From: JBNKDD01 sp050288085
GTDB lineage: Bacteria > Chloroflexota > Anaerolineae > Aggregatilineales > UBA3940
Assembly: GCA_050288085.1 (NCBI GenBank)
Contig: JBNKDD010000267.1
Coordinates: 1-7,944 of the forward strand
Reading direction: 5' to 3'
Length of the DNA stretch: 7,944 nt
The translations under genes and the position numbers were made by a program. This document shows, piece by piece, positions 1 through 5,927 of this stretch (position 1 is its first letter; each line of letters begins with the position of its first letter). The notes below the pieces were generated by a model. That model saw only the letters and a list, made by a program, of their open reading frames with translations, searched no databases and was not told the origin of the DNA.

Positions 1-126
1 CTGATGGGCTTTGTCTACCAGCAAGTTGATGTTATCAAGGAGTTGGTCGGCGCGGTAGATCGGGGTGCTCTTCTCAAACAACCCGGCCTGTAAGTCGATC
101 ACCAGCAGCGCAGATTGATGGCCCAT
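1..126 (-). CDS. Isochorismatase-family cysteine hydrolase, N-terminal fragment
   Basis: Only the first 42 codons are inside the window; the rest lies beyond the left edge. The product begins MGHQSALLVIDLQAGLF. The 'LLVIDLQ' strand is the hallmark N-terminus of the isochorismatase-like (cysteine hydrolase) fold, and the Asp of that motif (residue 11) is normally the catalytic aspartate. Members hydrolyse isochorismate, nicotinamide or other amides in the cytoplasm. The catalytic Cys and the substrate-specific residues are not visible, so the substrate cannot be named. The start is well supported: an AAAGGA Shine-Dalgarno (134-139, read on the minus strand) sits 7 nt before the ATG, and an extended -10 promoter lies just upstream. 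Family assignment is fairly sure and function is open. Confidence 0.75.
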   Translation of the reverse strand, partial: MGHQSALLVIDLQAGLFEKSTPIYRADQLLDNINLLVDKAHQ

Positions 127-150
127 TGATTTGTCCTTTCCGTGCCTGAT

Positions 151-182
151 ATTATAACAGCCTATCGTTTTATGATAGGCTG
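151..182 (-). promoter_or_regulatory. Extended -10 promoter overlapping a 9-bp inverted repeat
   Basis: Read on the minus strand, 159-151 is TGTTATAAT, a perfect extended -10 (TGnTATAAT). There is no recognisable -35 box, which fits an extended -10 promoter. A perfect inverted repeat, CAGCCTATC / GATAGGCTG (158-166 and 174-182, 7-nt loop), lies immediately upstream and shares the TG bases. Its position is where a repressor or activator of the cysteine hydrolase gene would bind. It could instead be an RNA hairpin ending transcripts from the LysW-like gene, but no run of U follows it on the minus strand. Confidence 0.45.
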
Positions 183-332
183 CCGGTGGGGGATTATTCA
201 ATTATAGCTAGGGCCGGTTCACCGGTAGAGCCGCTGCACAATTTGTTACAAACAAAAGCAGATGAACCGCAGCACAGGGCTGCGCCGTCTGATTGAGCGG
301 GCAGCAAGCCTAAGATAAGCCGGACAGAATAC

Positions 333-358
333 CTCAGTGATCGATGATCACCCCTGAG
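333..358 (-). terminator. Weak stem-loop after the LysW-like gene
   Basis: An imperfect hairpin starts 15 nt beyond the stop codon of the LysW-like gene. Inner arms are TGATC/GATCA around a 3-nt loop and outer arms are CTCAG/CTGAG, with a 3-nt bulge (351-353) between the two stems. No T-run follows on the minus strand, so it is not a classic intrinsic terminator. Position is the main argument for calling it a 3' end structure. Confidence 0.25.
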
Positions 359-372
359 AGAGAAGCGAATAT

Positions 373-570
373 CTAGTCCGCATCATCCCATTCATCATCG
401 CTCCAATCATCATCCTCATAGTAATCCTGGTCAAAATCCAGGATCACGGGATTCAGATCGGCGACTTCCAGCCGTTCGCCACAGTGCGGGCAGGAGAGCT
501 TCTGACCCAACCGAGCGGGTTGAGAGAAGCTGACCGGTTCTTCACAGTACGGACATTCTGCTTGGGGCAT
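373..570 (-). CDS. LysW-like zinc-ribbon protein with acidic tail
   Basis: A 65-aa protein. Residues 6-30 form a four-Cys zinc ribbon (CPYC at 6-9, CPHC at 27-30), followed by GERLEVADLNPVILDF. This matches the LysW/AmCP pattern 'CPxC...CPxCG.ELEV..L.P..L'. LysW is the amino-group carrier protein of the alpha-aminoadipate lysine (and related arginine) pathway, where substrates are attached to its C-terminal Glu in an EDWGE ending. Here the tail (45-65) is extremely acidic, with 13 of 21 residues Asp or Glu. It still contains Trp (DDDW, DDEW) but ends in DDAD, not EDWGE. No lys genes are nearby. It may be a relative that has lost or changed the carrier role, or a small zinc-binding protein. 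The start is firm: AGGAGG lies 7 nt before the ATG, and a good promoter is upstream. Confidence 0.8.
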   Translation of the reverse strand: MPQAECPYCEEPVSFSQPARLGQKLSCPHCGERLEVADLNPVILDFDQDYYEDDDWSDDEWDDAD

Positions 571-620
571 GTTACCAGCCTCCTGAACAAAAAAGATTGT
601 CCCCCAAGGAATTTGCGGGA

Positions 621-648
621 AGTATACTCCCCAGCGTTAATTTGTCAA
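621..648 (-). promoter_or_regulatory. Sigma70-type promoter of the LysW-like gene
   Basis: On the minus strand a perfect TTGACA -35 (648-643) is followed by a 16-bp spacer and TATACT (626-621), a 5/6 match to the -10. The predicted transcript start near 614 gives a 5' UTR of about 40 nt that contains the AGGAGG ribosome binding site. The LysW-like gene is therefore probably expressed independently of the phosphatase gene upstream. Confidence 0.6.
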
Positions 649-723
649 TTGCAGTATATAGCAAGGACACATGCAGCGCACGTATCCTTCGCCATGAAAT
701 GTTCCTTATTGTGATCCGGATGC

Positions 724-1950
724 TCACCCGGTCGGGTTGTAAAACTCGATCATCCCCCACATCCCATTCACCAACCATTTCTCATCCTGGGCGGTGATTG
801 ACTCCGGTTGGCCGGGCCGCAAGCCAACGGCGACTTCGGATTTACAGGTACGCAGTGCAACTAATGGGGCAGGGAAATAACACAGCACATCATCAAAAGG
901 CGTGGTCAAATCCCAATGACGGTCACCAAGCAGCCGGCGATAATTGGCGTCGCCTTTGCTGATCACCAGGTCTGATTGGGCTAGGTCACTGCGTAAATCG
1001 TCCGGCATCTCCCAGGCGGGCAGCGGTGAAGTCCAGAAATGGTGGGTGGTGATCAACAGGCGGCGCTGATCAACGTGCGTCTTGAGGCGTGCCCCAAGTG
1101 CCTGAACATGCTGATCCTCATCAGCGATCAGGTAATCGATGGTGTGGTGAAAATCGGGGATCATCACATCGGAGACAAAGACCGGGTACGTTTTGCCGTG
1201 CAGGTGAACGGTCGATGCCATGCCGGTGGTCAGCAGGTAATCGGCCAGACATAGATCGGTGATCAGTTCGAACCCGGCATTGTCCAGCATAAAATCGACG
1301 TGGGCTGGTTCACCGAGGCTGTTTAGATGAGCGATCACGGCTTCGGTGTCGTCGGCTAAGGTGTGGGCAAGCTGGCGTTCGCGGTCAGAATGATCGGGTG
1401 AATCATCCCCATCGGCGGGCCACAGGCTGAGATCGGCCTGATTGCCCCACAGGTCGATTGCCAGCAGCGCGGCGAAGGTGTCCTGATCCGGCTCCAACCA
1501 GTGGTCTAAACGGCGGGCCAGGCCGCGAATCGGGCCGATAAAGGCATCCAGTCCGCGTTGTTTTTCGTAGCCGTAGGGGTCGAATCCCTGAAGCGGGCCG
1601 GACCGGAAATAGCCGGTCGCTTCGAGCAGGCGGCGGTAGAAATATTCTTCGATAAAGAACCAGGGCGCTTGCAGCCAGTTTTGCCCGGACACATCCTCGA
1701 TGTACTGCGGCCATCGATCATCCTCCGGCCCAAGTGGGTCATCTACCAGGGGACGGATCAGGGCGTTGGGGATATCGTCGATCAGGTCCTGAATGGCGGC
1801 GCGAACGTCCGGCGGGAAGTCGTTTGCTTCCAGGGCTCGGCGGGCGATGTTCGGCAGGCGGATGACGACCGTCGACTCGGCAAAGGTGCCGGTTTCCTGG
1901 GCACGCAGCGAATCGGGGATGGGTAGGCGGGGCTTATCACATACTGGCAT
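724..1950 (-). CDS. DUF89/ARMT1-type damage-control phosphatase
   Basis: A 408-aa cytoplasmic protein, a full-length match to the DUF89/ARMT1 family. These are metal-dependent phosphatases that remove phosphate from sugar phosphates (such as fructose-1-phosphate) or damaged metabolites; human ARMT1 was also reported to methylate carboxyl groups. Visible marks, in order: EEYFYRRLLEATGYF (101-115); the metal-site strand DFMLDNAGFELITDL (219-233) with D223 and N224; SDVMIPDFH (260-268) with the third metal ligand D261; FWTSPLPAWEMP (305-316); KGDANYRRLLGD (332-343), the phosphate-binding signature; and RTCKSEVAVGL (367-377). All expected metal and phosphate residues are present, so it should be active. 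The ATG start has a GAGGA about 12 nt upstream, which is a long spacing, but no better start exists. The LysW-like gene follows on the same strand 153 bp further on with its own promoter. Confidence 0.85.
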   Translation of the reverse strand: MPVCDKPRLPIPDSLRAQETGTFAESTVVIRLPNIARRALEANDFPPDVRAAIQDLIDDIPNALIRPLVDDPLGPEDDRWPQYIEDVSGQNWLQAPWFFIEEYFYRRLLEATGYFRSGPLQGFDPYGYEKQRGLDAFIGPIRGLARRLDHWLEPDQDTFAALLAIDLWGNQADLSLWPADGDDSPDHSDRERQLAHTLADDTEAVIAHLNSLGEPAHVDFMLDNAGFELITDLCLADYLLTTGMASTVHLHGKTYPVFVSDVMIPDFHHTIDYLIADEDQHVQALGARLKTHVDQRRLLITTHHFWTSPLPAWEMPDDLRSDLAQSDLVISKGDANYRRLLGDRHWDLTTPFDDVLCYFPAPLVALRTCKSEVAVGLRPGQPESITAQDEKWLVNGMWGMIEFYNPTG

Positions 1951-1998
1951 GGCGGTGTTTAATCCTCAGTTCTCATTGATTTCAGCTAACGAGGGGAA

Positions 1999-2027
1999 AG
2001 GTTACCTGATAATGGCGGGGATGTCGA
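1999..2027 (-). promoter_or_regulatory. Possible promoter of the phosphatase gene
   Basis: On the minus strand TCGACA (2027-2022, 5/6 match to the -35), a 17-bp spacer and TAACCT (2004-1999, only 3/6 to the -10) lie about 50 bp before the start codon. The spacing is right but the -10 is poor, so this is a weak candidate. Confidence 0.2.
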
Positions 2028-2056
2028 GGTTGGTGGCTAGCTTGTCTGGATGCGGG

Positions 2057-2085
2057 TTGCCCTGTCCCGGCATTCCGCGTATGAT
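2057..2085 (+). promoter_or_regulatory. Possible promoter for the small ORF and NfeD-flotillin genes
   Basis: TTGCCC (2057-2062, 4/6 match to the -35), a 17-bp spacer and TATGAT (2080-2085, 5/6 match to the -10). A transcript from about 2092 would carry an 80-nt leader before the 30-codon ORF and could run on into the NfeD-like gene. I found no better promoter between 2265 and 2406. Confidence 0.3.
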
Positions 2086-2171
2086 ACCGACATAATCCGG
2101 GGCAAAAAAACGGCGTCTCCAGCTATTTTTGGGCGAGCCAATAATTTAATCCATACTGAGAGGAGTTCATA

Positions 2172-2264
2172 ATGTGGCTGCCAGAAGCCCGGAAGATGGC
2201 CCTCATATTCAAATCCTCTGGCGGTGATTACCGTCTTCGAGAAGATTATCCCCCCAACAATTAG
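2172..2264 (+). CDS. Possible small protein or leader peptide (30 aa)
   Basis: An ATG at 2172 is preceded by GAGGAG (2160-2165) with 6 nt spacing, one of the best ribosome binding sites in the window. It opens a 30-codon frame that ends at TAG 2262-2264. The peptide begins MWLPEARKMALIFKSSGG and ends in DYPPNN. It is charged, has no membrane segment, and I recognise no family. It lies 142 nt before the NfeD-like gene and could be a translated leader, an independent small protein or the start of a decayed gene. The ribosome binding site is the main evidence. Confidence 0.35.
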   Translation: MWLPEARKMALIFKSSGGDYRLREDYPPNN

Positions 2265-2406
2265 GGCACAAGTTAATCCCGTTTTCATGTAAACTATAGC
2301 AATATGCCTTTTTGCGCCATCATGTTAGAATGAAGCGCAAGAACATCAGACCATACTTTTGTGGATAAGAATTTAGACTTCGGGCAGTTGAATTGGGAAG
2401 GTAAGG

Positions 2407-3072
2407 ATGGGCAATCTGACCGGGATTGAGATGATCTTATGGGGGGCTACAGTAATTGGGGGGACCCTCTTTATTCTTCGTACCATCATGCTGTTGGTTG
2501 GGGGAGGCTTTGGTGACCACGACCTCCACTCCTCCTTTGACGGCGATTTTGATGGTGACATACATACCGATTTTGACGCAGACGTTCATGATGGTCATGA
2601 TTTTCATCTTGATGCTGACGACCATGCCGACCACACCGATCACGCAGATAGTGATTCGGACATCAGCTTCAAGCTGTTATCACTGCAAGGTCTGACCGCC
2701 TTCCTGATGATGTTTGGGCTGGTTGGACTGGCCTTGCTTAAAGCGAACGCCGATATCATTCTAATACTTGCCGGGGGGGTGGTGGCTGGTTATCTGTCAG
2801 TGCGCCTCATTGGCCTGATATTTTCCCAGGCCAGCCGCCTGCAATCTGAAGGAACCCTGGATATTCAAAACGCAGTCGGCCTGACCGGTTTGGTATACCT
2901 GACCGTTCCGGCTCAGGGAACCGGCCAGGTACAGATTACTGTCCAGGGGACAAGAAGAATAATCGACGCAAGCTCAAAAGGTGAACAGGTGATTAAAACC
3001 GGAGAGAAGATTCGAGTAACCGGGGTGCATGGCAGCAGCACCTTAATAGTTGAAAGAATAGAAGATCGTTAA
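2407..3072 (+). CDS. NfeD/YuaF-like membrane protein with His/Asp-rich loop
   Basis: A 221-aa membrane protein. Predicted membrane helices are at about 8-32, 93-112 and 115-138. Residues 150-221 form a small beta-rich domain (GLTGLVYLTVPAQG...GEKIRVTGVHGSSTLIVERI) typical of the NfeD OB fold. NfeD/YuaF proteins are encoded next to flotillins and help organise membrane microdomains. Here the flotillin gene starts 18 nt downstream, so the two form an operon. Unusual is the loop at 37-85, with 9 His and 19 Asp in 49 residues (FDGDFDGD, DGHDFHLDADDH, HADHTDHAD), which looks suited to metal binding. With three helices, this loop and the OB domain lie on the same side of the membrane. Nothing resembles the serine protease domain of long NfeD forms. 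The start is supported by GGGAAGG (2395-2401) 5 nt before the ATG; an internal ATG at codon 9 is possible. Confidence 0.8.
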   Translation: MGNLTGIEMILWGATVIGGTLFILRTIMLLVGGGFGDHDLHSSFDGDFDGDIHTDFDADVHDGHDFHLDADDHADHTDHADSDSDISFKLLSLQGLTAFLMMFGLVGLALLKANADIILILAGGVVAGYLSVRLIGLIFSQASRLQSEGTLDIQNAVGLTGLVYLTVPAQGTGQVQITVQGTRRIIDASSKGEQVIKTGEKIRVTGVHGSSTLIVERIEDR

Positions 3073-3090
3073 CCCGCCAAGGAGGGTGAA

Positions 3091-4584
3091 ATGAACGCTT
3101 TCGGATTTAGTTTATTGGCATTTATTGCTCTTGCAGCCTTAGTTTTTTTCGCGATTCTTTTTCTGGCAAGTCGTTATAAGCGCTGCCCGTCAGACAGGGT
3201 GCTGGTGATCTTTGGCCGGGTCGAGAAAGGCCGGGCAAGTAAGACAATGCATGGTGGTGGTGCATTCGTAATCCCCCTGATACAGGATTTTGCCTATCTG
3301 GATCTGACACCTATCACCATCAACATTCCGCTGCAAAATGCCCTGTCGTTACAAAATATCCGTATTCATGTACCCAGCACCTTTACCGTTGGTGTGAGTA
3401 CGGCGCCTGATGTCATGTCCAACGCGGCGGAACGTATCCTTCATCTGAACCAGAAGGCCATAGAAGAGATGGCCAAAGAGATCATCTTTGGTCAGCTGCG
3501 TCTGACAGTCGCATCATTGACGATCGAACAGATCAACCAGGATCGCGAGAGTTTCCTGGAGTCGATCAGGCGCAACGTTGAACCAGAGCTGAACAAAATT
3601 GGTCTTCACCTGATAAACGTCAATATAACGGATATCACAGACGAGTCAGATTACATCGAAAGCATCGGCAAGAAAGCCGCCGCCGAGGCCATCAATCAGG
3701 CCAAAGTTGACGTTGCCGACCAGACCAAGTTGGGCGCGATCGGTGAAGCACGGGCCATGCGAGAGCGAGAGGTCGAAGTTGCTCAAGCGATGGCTGAGGC
3801 CGAGATTGGCCGGACAGTTGCTTTGGCAAAACAACGTAAGCAGGTTCAAGAACAAGAGGCGGATGCGGTAAAGGGCGAGAATCTTGCGAATGCAAACATT
3901 GCCCAATACAATGCCGAGCTCGAAATAAAACGTGCGGCAGCATTGAAGGATGCAGAAGTCGCCCGGTATGATGCCCAGGTGAAGATCCAGAAAGCACTCT
4001 ATCAGGCGGAGCAGGAGCGCCTGAGAGCAGAGGAAATCGTCCGCGAAGAGATTGAGAAAAACAAGGTAGAAATCGCTGCCGATGCCGAAGCCGAGCGCAT
4101 CCGAAGAGAAGCCAGGGGTGTTGCGGATGGCATTCTCGCCAAGTATGAAGCGGAGGCCGAGGGCATAAGAAAGCTGCTGGCCGCCAAGGCTGAAGGCTAC
4201 AAGGAATTAATCGATAGTGTCGGCGGCGATTCTCAAGCGGCAGCCACCCTGTTGATGATTGAGAAACTGGAAGAATTAGTCTCGCGGCAGGTTGAAGCGA
4301 TCAGCAACCTGAAGATCGATAAAATCACGGTGTGGGATTCAGGTGGAAACGGTCACGGTTCATCGACATCCAATTTCATCTCCAGCCTTTTTAAGAGCCT
4401 CCCGCCCTTGCAAGATATCTCAGATATGGCCGGTCTTGAACTGCCGGAATACTTAGGAAAAGTAGTCGATAAGGACGGCCTGCTTCAGAATGTCGTTGCC
4501 GAAGCAGCCGGTGTAACTTACCAGGAACCGATCACCATTGAAGTCGATGACGAAGATATCATCGATGAGTCTGACGAAGGTTAG
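3091..4584 (+). CDS. floT: Flotillin family protein (FloT/YqiK type)
   Basis: A 497-aa membrane scaffold protein. One N-terminal membrane helix (6-27) is followed by the SPFH/PHB domain (about 30-195: PSDRVLVIFGRVEKGRAS, GGGAFVIPLIQDFAYLDL, IIFGQLRLTVASLTIEQIN, LNKIGLHLINVNITDITD). Next is a long coiled coil (about 195-375) rich in Ala and Glu with flotillin-type EAEA repeats (AQAMAEAEIGRTVALAKQR, DAEAERIRREARG, YEAEAEGIRKLLAAKAEGY). The C-terminal region includes the conserved KITVWDSGGNG (411-421). The last 15 residues are strongly acidic. Flotillins oligomerise and organise lipid microdomains that host signalling and secretion proteins. The NfeD-like partner gene is 18 nt upstream, and AAGGAGGGTG sits just before the ATG, so the start is firm. 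A hairpin after the stop may end the operon. Family assignment is secure; the paralogue name is less so. Confidence 0.93.
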   Translation: MNAFGFSLLAFIALAALVFFAILFLASRYKRCPSDRVLVIFGRVEKGRASKTMHGGGAFVIPLIQDFAYLDLTPITINIPLQNALSLQNIRIHVPSTFTVGVSTAPDVMSNAAERILHLNQKAIEEMAKEIIFGQLRLTVASLTIEQINQDRESFLESIRRNVEPELNKIGLHLINVNITDITDESDYIESIGKKAAAEAINQAKVDVADQTKLGAIGEARAMREREVEVAQAMAEAEIGRTVALAKQRKQVQEQEADAVKGENLANANIAQYNAELEIKRAAALKDAEVARYDAQVKIQKALYQAEQERLRAEEIVREEIEKNKVEIAADAEAERIRREARGVADGILAKYEAEAEGIRKLLAAKAEGYKELIDSVGGDSQAAATLLMIEKLEELVSRQVEAISNLKIDKITVWDSGGNGHGSSTSNFISSLFKSLPPLQDISDMAGLELPEYLGKVVDKDGLLQNVVAEAAGVTYQEPITIEVDDEDIIDESDEG

Positions 4585-4608
4585 CCTACCTATTTGTAAA
4601 TCACTGTT

Positions 4609-4631
4609 GGGGCGGGTGTCAGACCCGCCCC
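4609..4631 (+). repeat. Perfect 9-bp GC-rich hairpin after flotillin gene
   Basis: GGGGCGGGT and ACCCGCCCC pair perfectly around a 5-nt loop (GTCAG). The hairpin begins 24 nt after the flotillin stop and ends 12 nt before the HEAT-protein ATG. There is no T-run on either side, so it is not a textbook intrinsic terminator, though the stem could still pause polymerase or protect the operon's 3' end. Palindromes with GGGGCGGGT...ACCCGCCCC arms are, as I recall, common dispersed repeats in Chloroflexota; this cannot be tested from one window. CTGTTG occurs on both sides (4604-4609 and 4634-4639). Confidence 0.6.
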
Positions 4632-4643
4632 TGCTGTTGCCCC

Positions 4644-5249
4644 ATGACGCGCAATTCTCCTTCACTTAGCCAACGGGATAAGACGCCCACCTCCGGGATG
4701 GAGCCGCGCCTGAGCACCGAACGCACGATTGCCGAGGCGCTTGATCTACTGCGCAAGAAAGAGTCGCAGGAGATGGCTGCTAAAGCTTTCGTCCGACTGG
4801 GTGATGCGGCTGTTCCCACCTTAATCAGCCTGCTGCACGACAAGGATCACGAGGTGCGCCGGTCGGCGGCCTGGGCGTTGGGCCGGATCAAAGACCGGCG
4901 AGCTGCACAAAAGCTGATCCGGGCTGCGAACTGGACATTTTACGCCGTTCACGATCCGGGGCCGGGCACGCGGTCGGAACTGCTGCATGCGTTGATGGTC
5001 GGCAGCCGGGCCACGCGGACGGCGGCTGCGGTGGCGCTCGGTCGGCTGGGTGACCCTTATGTCGTGCCCGAACTGGTCGAAGCGCTGAATCAAGATCACA
5101 CGCTGGTGCGGCTGGCGGTGGTCTGGGCACTGGGCCAGATCGGCGATCAGCAGGCCATCCCCTATCTATCTGATGCGCTGTACGATTCCGATCCGGCGGT
5201 GCGGGTGATCGCAGCGGAGGCAATCGAGGCGATCAAGCAGGTTAAATAG
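4644..5249 (+). CDS. HEAT-repeat protein (PBS-lyase type)
   Basis: A 201-aa soluble protein built of HEAT-like helical pairs. Clear repeats are at about 43-67 (AAKAFVRLGDAAVPTLISLL), 68-95 (DHEVRRSAAWALGRIKDRRA), 123-151 (ATRTAAAVALGRLGDPYVVPELVEAL), 152-182 (HTLVRLAVVWALGQIGDQQAIPYL) and a final half repeat at 183-201 (DPAVRVIAAEAIEAI). Residues 96-122 do not match the repeat and may be a degenerate unit. Such proteins act as protein-binding scaffolds or, in some cases, as bilin lyases. No phycobilisome context exists here, so a binding role is more likely. The N-terminal 25 residues are polar and unlike the repeats. No ribosome binding site precedes the ATG at 4644 or the alternative ATG at 4698 (codon 19), so the start is uncertain. 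Its relation to the flotillin operon is unclear because of the hairpin between them. Confidence 0.85.
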   Translation: MTRNSPSLSQRDKTPTSGMEPRLSTERTIAEALDLLRKKESQEMAAKAFVRLGDAAVPTLISLLHDKDHEVRRSAAWALGRIKDRRAAQKLIRAANWTFYAVHDPGPGTRSELLHALMVGSRATRTAAAVALGRLGDPYVVPELVEALNQDHTLVRLAVVWALGQIGDQQAIPYLSDALYDSDPAVRVIAAEAIEAIKQVK

Positions 5250-5274
5250 TGCTCAAAATGGGAAAGAACTGTCA

Positions 5275-5913
5275 GTGACTCGAGTAAGGCATCATGTGCT
5301 TTTCAGTATTGCCCTGCTTGCATTATTAGTGGGGGTAGCCACCCTTCTTGCCGTACGGCGAATTGGCTCTCTGCACCCTCTCAAGGAGATATTGTCAGCC
5401 CCGGAATGTTCTCGCTCATGCTGGTGGGGAATCGAACCTGATGTCACACAGTATGGAACGGTTCTCAATATCTTGATCGACGCTGACATTCAAGACGTGA
5501 ATAATGCAGTTGGGGCGTACGGTACACTTTCCGGGATTGTTGAGTGGATGCCTGATAATGATCAGGCAGTAGATAATCATAATGAAAAGGCTTATGTCAC
5601 TGTAGTTATTAGCAAAGGCATAGTAACACAGATCAATTTACCACTTGATCTATGTGTATCAACTGTCATTGGTGCATATGGACAGCCAACCAAGGCGGAG
5701 GAAAACTTTTCTTTAGGCGCATCCCGTCTAATATATTCAAACGAGAAGCTTGGTTTTTTGAGTGATGTTGATGACCCTCGCCGGATTTCCTATGTATTTA
5801 TCATCTCAAGTGTAGATTTTGATGAGTGGCTCGAAACTAATCCTAATATGAGAAATTGGGAAGACGTATCGCACCTCTTTGCCGGTGAATGTCATGATAA
5901 CTTTTCAGATTAA
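5275..5913 (+). CDS. Membrane-anchored or exported protein of unknown function (CWWGI motif)
   Basis: A 212-aa protein with a GTG start, preceded by GGGAAAG (5260-5266) with 8 nt spacing. One N-terminal membrane helix or signal peptide (8-27: LFSIALLALLVGVATLLAV) is followed by an extracytoplasmic domain. Marks are C45-SRS-C49-WWGIEPDVT (45-58), a second part LCVSTVIGAYGQPTK (126-140) and Cys127 and Cys206. I recall a 'CxxxCWxGIxPGxT' signature in uncharacterised exported proteins of Anaerolineae, but know no function. The IGAYGQP stretch resembles the 'YGxP' turn seen in small lipoprotein-like domains. No lipobox is present. The gene is visibly richer in A and T than the HEAT and esterase genes beside it, a hint of separate origin or relaxed selection. 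It starts 25 nt after the HEAT gene, so co-transcription is possible. Confidence 0.7.
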   Translation: MTRVRHHVLFSIALLALLVGVATLLAVRRIGSLHPLKEILSAPECSRSCWWGIEPDVTQYGTVLNILIDADIQDVNNAVGAYGTLSGIVEWMPDNDQAVDNHNEKAYVTVVISKGIVTQINLPLDLCVSTVIGAYGQPTKAEENFSLGASRLIYSNEKLGFLSDVDDPRRISYVFIISSVDFDEWLETNPNMRNWEDVSHLFAGECHDNFSD

Positions 5914-5927
5914 TCTGTGATATCTGC

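Larger units (their letters stand above)
1951..2406. other. 456-bp divergent intergenic region
   Basis: This gap separates the minus-strand phosphatase gene from the plus-strand NfeD-flotillin operon. It holds two candidate promoters back to back, a 30-codon ORF with a strong ribosome binding site, and an inverted repeat TTGCGC/GCGCAA (2312-2317 and 2335-2340) about 65 bp before the NfeD-like gene. A further minus-strand reading frame (2037-2288) has no usable ribosome binding site and was not accepted. I see no tRNA, riboswitch core or terminator. Confidence 0.6.

Noticed and set aside
1558..1926. Plus-strand 122-codon frame opposite the phosphatase gene
   Set aside because: The minus-strand frame here encodes clear DUF89 sequence; the plus frame is a shadow caused by GC-rich codon bias.
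2037..2288. Minus-strand 83-codon frame with a hydrophobic N-terminus in the divergent gap
   Set aside because: There is no ribosome binding site at its ATG, it has no recognisable family, and it overlaps the small plus-strand ORF that has a strong ribosome binding site.
4644..5249. Phycobilin lyase function for the HEAT-repeat protein
   Set aside because: The PBS-lyase name reflects repeat similarity only; no phycobiliprotein or pigment gene is present in the window.
5906..5917. 12-bp palindrome CAGATTAATCTG over the stop codon of the CWWGI gene
   Set aside because: It is short, has no loop for an RNA hairpin and no partner sites; chance is the simplest explanation.
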